DNA from: Gelatoporia subvermispora B | Taxonomy: Eukaryota; Basidiomycota; Agaricomycetes; Polyporales; Gelatoporiaceae | Assembly (NCBI GenBank): GCA_000320605.2 | Contig: KB445805.1 | Coordinates: 372,001-436,000, forward strand | Length of the DNA: 64,000 nucleotides | Reading direction: 5' to 3' | Part shown: piece by piece, positions 23,538 to 35,638 of the stretch | Numbering within the stretch: the stretch's first letter is position 1 | Layout of the letters: each line of letters starts with the position of its first letter | Translations under genes and position numbers: made by a program | Notes under the pieces: model-generated | Database searches by the model: none | Seen by the model: only the letters and a program-made list of their open reading frames with translations | What the model was told of the DNA's origin: nothing

Positions 23538-24471
23538 TCTCGTATCCGGCAGCTGAGTTCATGCAGATGCAGCGTAGTGAAAATTGGTAATTGAGGATAT
23601 TGGCGGGTCCGTCCGTCTACCATGTAACGAGGCCAAGGAGCTGACGTGTGACTTCGATCTGTGCAGAGAATAATGGCGATGTGACAATACGCGGCGTCCA
23701 GGCGCTTTGCGTTGTCCAGCAAGGACACTCGAGACATCTCATCGATGAATACAACGGACTCCATTCGGGAATATCAGGTACACACGAGCATGTTCGCATG
23801 GTTGTCAAGGTATATGTGATACATGCTGAGAAGCGTTATGTTATTGTAGGATAGTAAAGTCATCAATACTGGAACGATAAACAGCCCTAGAACAGCGTAG
23901 CCCACTGTTTCCAACATGCGCTTTGCGCGTAGGGAAATGTGCAACATGCGCGTAACGGTATATACCTCCAACAGTATTGTACAGACATACCAGACAGGCT
24001 GTGCGAAAGTTCCTGCCCTGCCGTCCACGGAACTGATTAAAAGTCTGAAACTGCTCGCAGCCTATATAACGGTTTAACCCCTCTACAGAGGACGGTGCTG
24101 ATGACGTCTCCATGCGACTCTTGGTACCTGAAGGTGTCGTCTTCTAGAGCATCCTGGCGGTGTCTGGGATAGCCTGAACGATGACCGTCTTATCTTTCCC
24201 GGTCGCATGTTGGAGCGAAACGGCCAGAGCATTTACAGGCTCTGAGAGTGAGGGTTTGGAATTTCTGGATAACCTCTGGTGGTGGCTGGACCTGACAAGG
24301 GTGGGTCGGGAGACGAGAAAGAAACTGACCTCGCGCTGTCACGGCACTGGCGCTCGACACACGCGCCAAACTGCCAGCGCTGCACGAGCCTGATGATCGC
24401 GGAAGTACAATTGCCATTGCGCTGGGTTTCCGATCTCGGATACAAGACCGTCTCGATTGATTGTGTCTCTC
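22723..24471. repeat. Segmental duplication B, daughter copy
   Basis: Copy of 12820-14475 in the same orientation, with small indels. It is joined at its left end to duplication A. Confidence 0.88.
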
Positions 24472-24614
24472 CTGAATGACCAGAGACAGTACAAAGACCG
24501 ACATGGAATCTCTTGGAATGCAAGCACGTAACCGACTCGCCTCCTTCAGGGTGCCCGTGCAGCGATGAAACCGGCGCCCATAATTACACTGCCTCGTCAC
24601 AAACGTCGGAAACA

Positions 24615-25135
24615 CATCGGATGCGCTACACGATGCTCATGCATGAAGTGAATGCCCTGTAGAAGAGTGGTCCATATCCTGAGATAGCATTATCAGTATG
24701 TTGCTTACCTCATAAATTTGCCTGAGAGCCTCCACTGCTTCGCCGATGGTTGATGGTGGAGTTGATTATGCAGCTGTAGCAATGGCATAACAAGAGTAGC
24801 GATCTCGCTGTCGCTGGGCTCCCTCAGTACCTCGTATGGTTTCGGGGATCGGACTTGAGAGGTTCACTTGAAAATTATTCACTGATCTCCACCTCGTGCT
24901 GGTGAAGTGACTTTGATACTTTCTTCAGCGCCACTACCTCGCCGTCGCAATATACGAACGGCATCAAGGACGCTGACGAAATGTACACGGAGTATATAGT
25001 CACCATGATTTTGACCAAGGACGAGGGACGTACACAGACGATCACTGAGTCCTCGCAGTCAAATAGGGACCTTTTCGTGCCCAGCCATGAGGACGCGGGC
25101 CTAATCTCGAATGCATCCTCCACAGACGACCGCAT
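24615..25135 (-). pseudogene. KL-family kinase relic (KL-psi2)
   Basis: Minus-strand fragments of a KL gene: SSWLGTKRSLFDCEDS (end of exon 1, near 25090), then VVALKKVSKSLHQHEVEISE with a stop where EFFSSEP should continue (near 24880-24960), SDPRNH-type wording in a shifted frame, and finally IHFMHEHRVAHP near 24640, where the HR of the catalytic loop is HP. No DFG exon follows; the sequence then runs into the border of duplication B. The gene is truncated and dead. Confidence 0.78.
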
Positions 25136-26440
25136 GTCCGATTGGATATGACATGGCGCAGTCATTCGTTCTCTCATATCAATTAGTTCCCCCGCGCTCT
25201 GGCACGATCACCCTAAGTCAGCGTTGCACATGTAATCCTAAAGAATGCATTGAGTGCCTTCATGTACCGTGTCCGGGTACTTATCCTCGGTCTATCACGG
25301 AACAGAGCATTTGCGGCATGTTCCTGTTTTGCAGTGACAGAGAAGTCTCACCAACATTTGTGGGCAGGTTTTATGCGAAGCGAACAATAAATCATGTTTG
25401 AGGCACGAGCAAATTTTGCAGCCACGCGGAGAGAAGCAGAATGTGGCAATTGCGCCAGTTATGCCGGCACCTCGCTCAGTGAAGCTCTGGGCGATTCGCC
25501 TTGTGTTCTTCAATGATCGTTCACGCGGACTACAAGCCCTTCCAGAGGCCTGACCCAGGGCTCTCCACGATGTACATGAGACACGCAACGCATGACGGCT
25601 GTTCTTGTTTATGAACTTAGCATTCATGATCCGCTGCAATAAAGAGGCTCAGCCAACATCGCATTGTCAAGACGTGTCTAGCACGTTGACTAGCAGCATC
25701 ACGGGCCCGTCAGTCCGACTTGTAGCCTCGGTGTCAAAGTTGACAATACGTCTAAAGGACTAAAGTAAGGTCACCTGAACGGCACGCGTTCTATGAAATC
25801 GTGTGAGACGACGAAGGAGATTTACTAAGCAGTTAGATTGACTCGGACGCCCATGCGACAGTACGGCTTGCTCAGCAACAATAACTTGATCTCTCCGAGG
25901 CCGCAACGCTGTCGAGATCACGGGATGCACGTCACTGGGACACAAGTCAGAGACAGACCTCTTTATGTAGCTCATTGTACCCGAGTGCTCTCAGTTAAGG
26001 TGGCCTATTGTTCTGCAGACGATGTGATTCGAAGTCTAGCTCGATCGTTCCAGTCGGTGGAGATCGTGTCGATCAGTGCGACCGTCTGATTCGCCGCCCA
26101 GATGTTTGCGTCCAGGATGGTCGGACGCAGGTGTGATAAAATTCATGTTGTCATTGATTTGGGTAAAGTCACTGAAACATGCAAGGCTCACACCTGCAAC
26201 TCGAGCGGCTTGGGAGGGGCTCAGCGATGGAGCCCACCGTTCCCAAGTTCGTGCGATCACAGCAATCACATTAACGCCCATAGCCAGCGTCTCGTGTAGA
26301 CCGCGTGAGACGTAGCAAGTGTGAGACGCTGGTCCTCGTGTTGTTGCGAAAGCGAGCCGATGCCCGCTTTTTGTCATTGACTACTCTACACCGTCGGCTC
26401 TGGAAGTGCTAATATTTGTTCGGTTGTGGCTCACCGCGCT
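25136..26440. other. Intergenic, no gene recognised
   Basis: About 1.3 kb. Minus-strand open stretches at 25295-25639 and 26036-26377 (about 114 codons each) have no recognisable domain or paralogue in the window, and I treat them as chance frames. Confidence 0.35.
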
Positions 26441-27941
26441 ATGATTCCGTTGGACCAGACTGGATTGGATAGATCAGACGGCAGAGACCTCAACGTCCGT
26501 GCTGAGGCAACCACGATTGCGCCTCCTGTGCGGATGGCGGAGACGTCGATTGTCGTGGCATCGGGCGCAGAACTTAACGAAGACAACGCCACCCACAGTG
26601 AAAACGTGCAAAGTGATCAACTCCGTCAGCTCGTTAGTCTTCCCCCCGAAAAGCTCAGACCTTACGAGCTGTATTGGAGTAAAAAAGAAGCGTGGTTGAG
26701 GACCAAAGGCTACGAGCTACGCCCGCGATATCGAGCCGGTTGGAAGCCATCTTGGGAAGGGACCAAAAAACGTGGGTATGACTGTGAGGATGGGCAAACG
26801 CCAATAGTGAGTCCCCTTCTGCATCTGCCTTCGTGGACCGAATTGAATGTCCGTGTCTTAGGCAGGAAGTTTACTCGATGCAACACGCGTTTCAGACGGC
26901 AAGATTGTTATGCTCAAGTCGGTCTCCAAAAGGTGGCATCCCTATGAAGTTATGATCAGCGAGTTCTTCGCGTCCGAACCTCTCGCGTCCAACCCGCGCA
27001 ACCATTGTGTTCCGATCATTGAAGTATTTCAGGACCCTGACGCAGAACAGTACGAGATCTTGGTCATGCCGTTTCTTCGATTGTGGAGGGACCCGTTCTT
27101 CAATACAATTGGTGAATTTGTTGATTTTTTCGGACAGATATGTGAGGTACGGTAGCTTGTTTCAAATTTGAAGGCACTTTTTCTCATTCAATCTTGGCTG
27201 AGACCAGGGGCTACTTTTCATACATGAGCAACATGTTGCCCATAGGTAACGTTTTACTAGACCCATGATGTTCGAGCGTCGCTGAACACTCCTGATTCCC
27301 AGAGACATTGGGGTGTTGAACATCATGATGGACCCGGAACCTATGTTCCCCAACTTTTTCCACCCTACAAAACAGGACAGAAACCGCAATTTCCGTGGAA
27401 AAGCCAAGTATCTGAGTAGGACGAGACGACCGCCGAAGTACTATATTATAGACTTCGGCCTGTCTCGAAAATATCCCGCAGATGACCCGGCACCGCGCGA
27501 GCTACCCATCATTGGCGGCGACAAATCAGTCCCAGAACATCAAGACGACAAATACAGCGACGCATGTGATCCATTCGCCACCGATGTATACTGCTTGGGT
27601 AACTTGATTCAAAAAAGGCTGTTACAGGTAGGTGTCGGCCTGCACTATGGTACTCGCATGCTGATTCTCCGCAGAACTACCTGGGCCTTGACTTCATAGC
27701 GCCGCTCATCGCAGACATGAGAGACGAAGACCCTCAAAAGCGTCCTCTAATGTCAGAGGTTGTTCAGCGTTTCAGCGACATCTCATCCAGCCTTAGTATC
27801 AAGACGCTGCGTCACCGCCTCATCCACGCAGAGGAGGACGCTGTTTCGCGGTTTATCTGGAATTGCCAGCAGTCGCTATTCTCTCTCGCGTACATTGCGC
27901 TACGGCTCCCGCCTGTACCTCGTGCTCGTCATTTAGGATAG
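26441..27941 (+). CDS. KL4: small orphan protein kinase-like, intact
   Basis: Start chosen at the ATG 26441 (MIPLDQTGLDRSD); the open frame upstream has no earlier ATG. The N-terminus is variable, then LRPYELYWSKKEAW and RPRYRAGWKPSWEGT. Later exons carry LLDATRVSDGKIVMLK, EFFASEPLASNPRNHC, LVMPFLRLWRD, LLFIHEQHVAHR joined to DIGVLNIMMDP (HRD and Asn), YYIIDFGLSR, GGDKSVPEH, DVYCLGNLIQ, and a C-terminal MRDEDPQKRPLM block with a basic LRHRLIHAEED tail. The stop is TAG at 27939. All exon joins are in frame. It is clearly diverged from KL3 at the protein level, so the duplication behind it is older than the KL2/KL3 event. Confidence 0.88.
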
Positions 27942-28381
27942 TTTCCGTTCATTTCGTACTTTTGTCTAGCTCTCCGTTGCTATAGCGATTTTTTGCGAGT
28001 GCTCCTCGCTCATTGTGGCACTGAGTATCAGATATCAAAGCAATTGCCAAGGACATCTCACTGGCAGACATGAGAAGTTCCGTATTGAATCGCGGAAGAA
28101 AGGGAGCATGTCATGCTAAGCGCGGGAACTCGATATGCACTTTTCTTCTCAGTAGCACGTCATGGTCCAAGACAACACTTTCCTGATGTGATGCTGGACT
28201 TCCCGCCGCGCATGCGGGGTGTCCTGTACCACCTTTGTTCCGGTTCGGGGCACCCTAATCTGAAAGTTGCACTGCCTCTGCTATTGTTTCTCTGTCCTAG
28301 GAACCTATAAGACTTTAGCCCCTTCGTTGACGTTCAAGTTGTGAAACACCTATCCATTCCCAAGAGTATCCCGTTCCGACT
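27942..28381. other. Intergenic KL4-TK4
   Basis: About 440 bases with the TK4 promoter side. A 65-codon open stretch (28113-28310) has no recognisable content. Confidence 0.4.
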
Positions 28382-30490
28382 ATGAGTGCTCAGGCCAGCT
28401 CTGCTTCTGCGAAGTCAACTTCCTCCAAGTCTGGCACATGGAGATTTCCAAAGCTTGGCACGCACAGCGCTAAAATGGAGCAGCAATTGTACGAGGGCGC
28501 CCGGCACCAGTCAGGCACAATCCACTTCCTGGCAACAGAGCCTCTGCCTCTTGGGACACTTTCTTTGTTGCACAATGTGTTCGATGAGTAAGATATACTC
28601 ATGGCTTTGTGCAACATCTCATACTTAACTTTTCACGAGTAGGTTGCAAAACAAGAGAGAGGAAATAGATTCTATGGGTCACACAAGAGCATTCTTTTAC
28701 AAGCACGCAGAAGTGTCGCGATGGCTTGAGAGAACACGGAAATTACACGACGACACTGAGGTATCGTATACGTTCGTCTAAAAAAGCTGAAAAAGATCCC
28801 GAGCTCATCACATCGTCATTCAGAATGCATCAAATCGGCTGCATATGGAGGAGAAAGACCGTGAGGTGAGGGCCAAACGCGCTGCTGGTACGTGCTGGAG
28901 CATAGACTATTGTACGCTGGCACTACTAACAATAAGACACTCAAGCCGCAACGATGGCCGTGCCTGTTCCCGAGGGTTCTGCAGAATGCACACTAGTGTC
29001 AGATCGTACGTACCAACTAGCTGTGTTGACACGCGCTGCGGCTGACGCGTTATCTGTGCGGAAGACCCAATACAGGTATTCCCATTCGCCACCCTAAATG
29101 AAGAGAAGAGGAAGGAATATTTTAAAGAGTACGCTCAGAAACTGCAATCCGCGGAGCAGTACCATGCGCTATGCGAGATTGAAAATATAGAGGACGCTGC
29201 TTGGCAGGTGGACTTCATCGACTCGGTGAGTTATTGATGCAAGATACTAATGATACTCCTTTGCTATATCGAAAGCGACAACAGGTCATAGACATCATTG
29301 CGAATGACAAGGATTACCGACAACTCTACTTGAGGCGCAGTCTCAACCTCATCAAGAAGTTATGCGCAAAGCATGCACTCTATCCGAAGTCCTTCATACT
29401 TTCCGTAGCCGAAGTTAAAAAGACAGAGATGCCAGTTGCTGACGGTGGTTATGGTATAGTTTGGAAGGGCAGCTACGGAAATCGTGCCGTCGCTATCAAG
29501 GAACTCAAACATGGGGCGATGAATGGAACCACAGAGTTGGACGTTGCAAAGGTAGGCACGACAGGTTTCATTCATAGGACTGATCTCGACATTGCACTAG
29601 GTCTTGTGTAAAGAGGCTACTGTTTGGAAATATCTCAATCATCCGAACGTTACGAAGTTTCATGGCATCCTTGTACCGAACTCGAACGGACCGCTTGGGC
29701 TTGTCTCAACCTGGATGGAAAACGGCACGCTGGATGCGTATTTGAGCGACAAACCTGAGAGTAATCGACTGGAGTTGGTAGGTCTTCTGAAGCTGTGAAC
29801 GAAACTCTGTCTGACCATCCATCAGATTCGAAATGTGATCGACGGCCTCTGTTACCTGCACGAACTGGGCTTGTGTCACGGGGACTTAAAGGCTGTCAGC
29901 ATGTGGTCTTGTTCACCCGGGCTTTGTGGCACTAACTCGTCATTTGCAGTTGAATATTCTTGTCAATAAGGCGGGAATTGCCAGTCTTGCCGACTTTGGA
30001 CTGGCTTCATTCAGCTATAACGAAAAGACACGATTCATCATGGAAACAACGGTCAAATCTCTGTCGCTCCGTTGGGCGCCTCCTGAGATAGTTGATCCCT
30101 CGGTCATTGGCAAGGAAGAAGCCTGTCCGTCCACAAGTGCTGATGTGTACTCTTTTGCATGGGTTATGTGGGAGGTACGTTTAATCCCTATACTCCTGAT
30201 GACAATTCCTTACACCACGCATGTAGGTTTTTACCGGACGATATCCGTTCCATGCTTACAGGGACGTCGCAGTTTATATTCCTATCATGAATGGCGCGCG
30301 TCCGGACCGTCCGACAAAGGCGGAAGCCATAGGCCTCTCCAAGCAGGTCTGGGATCTCATGGAGCAATGTTGGCACATCAACGAATCCTCGCGGCCTGTT
30401 ATACATGAAGTCCAGAGGCATTTTGATGACATCCTACAGCAAAGGAAGGCTAAGCCACTGCCGTCGCCATCACAGTGGCCTCTTATCTAG
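28382..30490 (+). CDS. TK4: orphan protein kinase, intact
   Basis: Multi-exon paralogue of TK3 with matching intron positions. Start MSAQASSASAKSTSSKS, then WRFPKLGTHSAKMEQQL, a VSRWLERTRKLHDD block, charged helical linkers, and FPFATLNEEKRKEYFKEYAQKL. Kinase region (from about 29420): VADGGYGIVWKG, VAIKEL, WKYLNHPNVTKFHG, STWMENGTL, catalytic loop LCHGDLKA spliced to LNILVNK, ADFGLASF, RWAPPEIVDP, ADVYSFAWVMWE, EQCWHINESSRPV, ending SQWPLI with TAG at 30488. As in TK1-TK3, the HRD arginine is glycine while Lys, Asp, Asn and DFG remain. The first glycine of the loop is Ala. Likely a cytosolic kinase of a lineage-specific expansion; partners unknown. Confidence 0.86.
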
Positions 30491-31188
30491 CATACTACTT
30501 GAGCTACTGCGATACTCCAGGTCATATGCCGCCCTTGACATGTACATTCAACCCATGATCTCCGTGCCAAGGTGTGACGCGGCTGATGCAATGTACTACC
30601 GATTCTTTGTCTGTTCGAGTTATCATTATGATACATCGCTTTCGACCAGTCATTCAGACGGAATAATTCACGATTGTTGACGTGAGGAATTGACTTCAAA
30701 TCCGCGGTGCGAAGACTGTACCATTGTTGTAGACCGTATGAGGTCTTATGTGTCATACAGTACAGAGGTGGAGTGAACCCGCAGGCTCACTACGAGCGGC
30801 CGCCGTAGCGCCTCCTGGACCCAGGCTAACTATATCATGCTGTCGATGGTCTCATGTCCGATGTGCGTCAAACCACACATCAGCTTCATGACGTTCACTC
30901 GGGGCATTTATACATGAGGATGATATCGCAATCATGCCTGTATCATTCAACCGTTCTGTCGTGGCGATACTGTCGTATTGCCTGATGCCCGATGACCTGG
31001 GGCGCCGGCATCTGCCAAGAAACCCGTACTTTCAAGAGCCTTCGGCGCTTCAGCGAGAAGTAACAAGGGCCACAGAATTTTCTTCAAGATTCACGAGACA
31101 TCTCGCCCAGCTCGTGATGAAGACAGATAACGGCCAATGCTTTGCCGCAAGACCATTGGAATACGCTGGAATGAGTCGGAGCCGAGAA
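30491..31188. other. Intergenic between TK4 and AKR 3' ends
   Basis: Convergent 3' ends. No supported coding exon; nothing recognised. Confidence 0.4.
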
Positions 31189-31839
31189 CTGTCGAATCCC
31201 GAGCGCCTGTTACCGGTGGCAACGCGGCCACAGCCACGGACCGAGTTCCGAAGTGGGCGCACTTGTTTGAGCGATGTTTGTCCCTGCAGGCACCTAGCAA
31301 AACTTGCCATATTTGTGTGCGCTCGGGTGCTCTCGGTGGCTTTTCGGCCACAATAGATTATCGGATTTGTATAGGAAGACTGTTCGCTCTCAGAGAAATT
31401 CGACACGAATTCACAGCGTACAACGATACAATAGAGATGAATACTTCTCTTTCTTATGGACCCACTGCTGCGCAGCCTCATGCCTTGCCATCCAGGGTAC
31501 TCGTGACAGCCTCCAGCGCTGATATCACTTGTCCATCAGACGTCTCCTCGAAGTCGATGTTCTCGACTGTCACGTCCTCCTTCATGTGTTGCTCACTAGT
31601 CGTACCCGACAACGGTGTGACACCGCGCAATTGTGCAACCCGGAACAGCATCTGGGCTGGCGTGCAATTCTTAGCTCGCGCAAGCGCCTGCATGGATGGG
31701 TGCGCGAGAAGATTGGGAGCTCCTGACAGTGTCCAGAAAGATCTGTCACAGGGTCTATCACTATTGTAATATGAAAGGTACCGTAGATGACTCACTGATA
31801 CTGAATGCCCCTCTCCTTGCAGTAGGCCCAGACGTCCCG
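31189..31839. repeat. Segmental duplication A, parental copy
   Basis: The last AKR exons and 3' flank; the source-like copy of 22077-22720. Confidence 0.86.
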
Positions 31840-32612
31840 GTCCCACTGGTTGCCCTCATACCACCGGTTCTGGACGACCTGCGCTCGCCGCCCCCCTTGC
31901 GTCTCTAATGCGTCAAGGATCGACACGTCGTACGTGTTGCTCACGCCGATGTGTTTAACTTTCCCGGAGTCCTGGAGCGTGACAAGGACGCGCCAGGCGG
32001 CCAACGTCTGCTGGAGGGTAGACAGCGGGCTGTGCAAGAGCAGACTGTCGAGATAGGTCGTGTGGAGGTTGGAAAGGGAGCGCTCGAAGGACGACTCGAT
32101 CTGCTGCTCGAGGGGCGACGACGGGTCATAGGGAAGTGGTTGAGCAGTGTCTTGCCCGCCGATGGGCGTGAACCTAGTGGAGACATTAGTGTCACTGCGT
32201 TGTCCGTGTGGTGAAAGCGCAGAACGAACCGCACTTTGTCTGTATGTAGAGATCCTCGCGCCTGATACCGTGCTTATCCCGCAGGATGAGCAGTGCCTCG
32301 CCGACCAAGTCTTCCCTTCACGGTAGCTGAATAGCATTGCGAGGCACATTACAATCCATACTCGGGCTCACCGATAGTGCTTCGGTTGGCATGCTATACA
32401 CCATTGTCATTACTGCAGATTTCAAGGACACGGCGTGAACACACCTGTATCGATTGCCCTGAAGCCATTCAGGACCGCGCTGACGACTAGCGCCGTAGTT
32501 CTTTCCTTTTTCCTGCATTGACAAAACCAGATTAGTATACACGTTATTTTAGTTTAGACAAGGACCGTAGGTCTCACCAAGCTGTGCCGTATATGATCTT
32601 GAGTGTAGTCAT
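31478..32612 (-). CDS. Aldo/keto reductase, intact
   Basis: NADPH-dependent aldo/keto reductase superfamily (TIM barrel). Six or so exons join in frame from MTTLKIIYGTAW (start 32612): KERTTALVVSAVLNGFRAIDT, then ACQPKHYREDLVGEAL, REDLYIQTK, FTPIGGQ, LDSLLLHSPL, GKVKHIGVSNT, VVQNRWYEGN, and the C-terminal PAQMLFRVAQLRGVTPLSGT segment, ending TSTLDGKA with TGA at 31478. The catalytic tetrad can be placed: Asp in AIDT, Tyr in HYRED, Lys in IQTK, His in LLLHSP. Substrate is not predictable; many fungal members reduce carbonyls or polyketones. Its 3' end was copied to 22.1-22.7 kb. Confidence 0.9.
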
Positions 32613-33524
32613 CGTCGCGCGAGTGAGCGGAGGCGCTAACGGTCGGCGCTGCGAGGGTGACGCACGTGCAATGACGTCATTCCTTAGCTCATCTTGCGGC
32701 AACTCGGCAGATCCTGGACCGTGTTCAAGGCCGCTGTATTTCGATTTTTGAGTCTTGGCAGCTGCACCTACAGTCCCTACTCGTCGGAGTTCGTACACAT
32801 TCTTTCGAGATTGCTCAAGTCTTGTCTTAGGTCTTGTGATTTGTTGGAATCTATCTGCACTATCTCCGTCAATTCGAACAGTGTGTTCAATTATATTCAG
32901 GCATTCAACGTCCAGCGACAATTCGAATGGCTTGCCGATATATCTGCCTTGAGTGCATCAACTACGTGTCATGCATATAAACTGGGGCTGCTTAGCATAC
33001 TGGCAGCGCGGTTTTCGTCGTAATCCCAATTCGCTGTCCGTTCGCTCGTTGCATATATGGTCACCAGGTTAGACCAGCACTGTGCGGTTGTGCTCTTCGC
33101 TCAACCTTGGATTATCAAGATGAGACATTTTACACTGTAATATAGACATCTACGAGAACAGTCACACCTGATTTGCCCAGTGATTCCTTGACTGCCAATC
33201 TGCTGATGGATTTCCTCTCCGCGTACTCCCATCAACTGGCAAGGGTATGTCCTCCTTCATTTGTTCAAGCCTCGGACTGTTCAAACCAATGTCATGTCTG
33301 CAGGACAATTGCAAGAGCGACCGCACACTATGTCCGTTCGTCCGGAGACGGACCAGGTGTCTCTTAGGGCGTCCGATCACGCAGCGCGTCGTAAGCGCCT
33401 GATGCACGGCGTTGCTCGGCCTTGTCACGGCGAACGTGTATGCACCTGAGGGATGATCGTATCACTGCGATATCATGCCTGCAAAGCTATATACTTGACT
33501 TAGAGCACCACCGGAGCACTCCAG
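32613..33524. other. Divergent intergenic AKR-GNAT
   Basis: About 0.9 kb between two divergently transcribed genes, so it should contain both promoters. No coding exon is supported. Confidence 0.4.
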
Positions 33525-34537
33525 ATGTCGAACGTGAAGATGGAAAAAACGGGCATCCCACTCCTTGTCAAGGTCGAGCCTATGAAGCATGGTATGCGCA
33601 GCTCCTTAATTTCAGTCATCCTCTAACATGTTCGTGTACGAATGGGCAGAACATTTGCCGAAGACAATGTGCTCATTGCGAGAAGCCCTGAAAGGAGACC
33701 CATTAGATCATTACTTGTACCCACACGCAAGTGTTTGTCGTATCCGTGTATTCGAACAAACTTAACGAAACCCCGTAGGATCTGCCCAGAGGGTGGTTGA
33801 CCAGGGCACGACAATTTGCTGCAATCATGGTCAGCAGTGAGGGTTTCGTTCGTAGGGAGAAGGCCTTTACCGTGAACGGGGGTGATGCTATCGTTTACTA
33901 GTGAGTGGGTCTTCGTTTCGGTTTACGGCTCTTTGTGAAGACTTTAGTGTTAGTGAACGGGCACCCAGCGACGAGGACACTCGCAGTCTCTTGACCCGAC
34001 TGCTAGATACCGTGGCGGGATGGGTAGTATTTACTCTCCGATACTCCGATACTCATGAGCAGAAGAAGGTACGTATGTCGTTTTGTTGAAGCGCTACGGA
34101 TGGTGTAAGTTGCTCTTAGCGGCGGTCCGAATATGCCGCGAAGAATCGGGCTGCCTTGGAGTCAATCGGCAAAGAAGTCAAGGACATGCTCATCCTCGCG
34201 TCACTGGCAACTGCACCTAGCAAGCAAAGACGGGGCTATGGGACCGCGCTCGTGCGAGAGGTGACGCAGATTGTATATCCTGAGTCATCTTGGCCGCATG
34301 TTGGTATGCTGACGTGTCTGTCGCACGTTCCAGGCAGATGCACAGGGCCGCGACACGATTCTTACCTCATCTAACATCGCTAATACGGCCTTCTATGAGA
34401 GCTGTGGGTTCCGCATGGTCAGGCAATACCAGCTTGGCGACGAGAACCCGGCATGGCGCCATGAACCAGTCGTGCTTCACATAGTACGTGCACTATCTCT
34501 ACTATTTGAGTTCGAGCTTTTGACTGGTTATTCCTAG
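33525..34537 (+). CDS. GNAT-family N-acetyltransferase
   Basis: Predicted acetyl-CoA-dependent acetyltransferase. Exons join as MSNVKMEKTGIPLLVKVEP, then EHLPKTMCSLREALKGDPLD, a middle exon LPRGWLTRARQFAAIM and REKAFTVNGGDAIVY, an exon with AGWVVFTLRYSD, then LILASLATAPSKQRRGYGTALV, where Q-R-R-G-Y-G is the acetyl-CoA pyrophosphate-binding motif A, and finally NTAFYESCGFRMV, the motif B tyrosine region. The frame holds through all joins, though the second donor (GTTTGT) is weak. The end is uncertain: reading straight on gives a stop at 34537, but a last intron after VVLHI is possible. Substrate unknown; the family includes enzymes acting on amines, proteins and antibiotics. Confidence 0.8.
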
Positions 34538-35638
34538 CTGGTGCGGCCGAACACCTGTGCTGGAGCTGAAGACAAAGGTTACTGAGAGCGTTACATCAAT
34601 TGACTTGTGCCATACGTTATCCGCTAATATATACAACAACGAATTTTCTCGTTTTGACATAGGCATTAACATATAATGATAACGGAAAGGCCTGTGTCGA
34701 AGTCTATCGGAGCTCAGCCTATATTCGCTAAATCGTAAGGATTTCCAAGCCGTCCTCATTCGCGCTGTCCAGGGCTCCACGTACCAGGAGAAGGCATCAT
34801 GAGCCGCGGCGTTTCGAGAATGGGTGTTTTGTGTCCGTCACCTTCGCTGCGACGCAGCCGCCGTCCAACGAGACCTTGTGACATGATTTCGACGACTTTC
34901 TTCTAATCGGCACCTCCTCTGAGCGGCGTTACCTTAAGCCAGAAACTACCGAACGGTGGCCTGCGTGCCTGGTCTGTGACGTGAACGACCCGCACAGCGA
35001 CAGCTGACATCTCGCTTTGCTCACCGTCCTCACGGTCGCGAGACAGCTTACAGCGGCAGGTCGCAGCTGTGCGCGGGGGCATTCTGAAGCAATGTACACC
35101 ACGGTCACTGATATCACCTCTGATGCGCACTCATGTCGGTGGATAGGTGCAAGTCCCCGTCAAAGAAGACTTTTACAGCCGGGATATGCTGATAGGGTCT
35201 GGTCCACGATCGAGCTTGCCTACTGTATGTGCCGAAATATATATCGTGTCCCGGAGGAACTGCTGACCCATCCGCAGTGAAGTTGGCCAGGCGGCTGCCT
35301 TAGGTTCTAATCAGATTGATGATGTAGTGTTACTAGCTATGACTTTTTGCCAGTTCGTTTACGGGTCAACGAATACTGATCGTTTCACCGACCGATCCGA
35401 CATGGAGGACGGGGCAGAGAATACGATATCAGAATACTGCATCGTGGTGACCAATATGTTGTGTCACAGTGGAGGACTAACGACAGGCGGGCACCGGCGC
35501 GAATACCATCGCATCCTGCTGTTGCTGAAGTCAACATACATGACAGTACCAAACAACAGATAGTATCTGAGAGTGTGTCCGAGTTTTCACCATATTCTGA
35601 CTGGGGCAGTTCCGGTCCATCAACGGCAAATGGCAACC
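34538..35638. other. Intergenic, no gene recognised
   Basis: About 1.1 kb between convergent gene ends. Short open stretches only; no repeat shared with the rest of the window. Confidence 0.4.
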
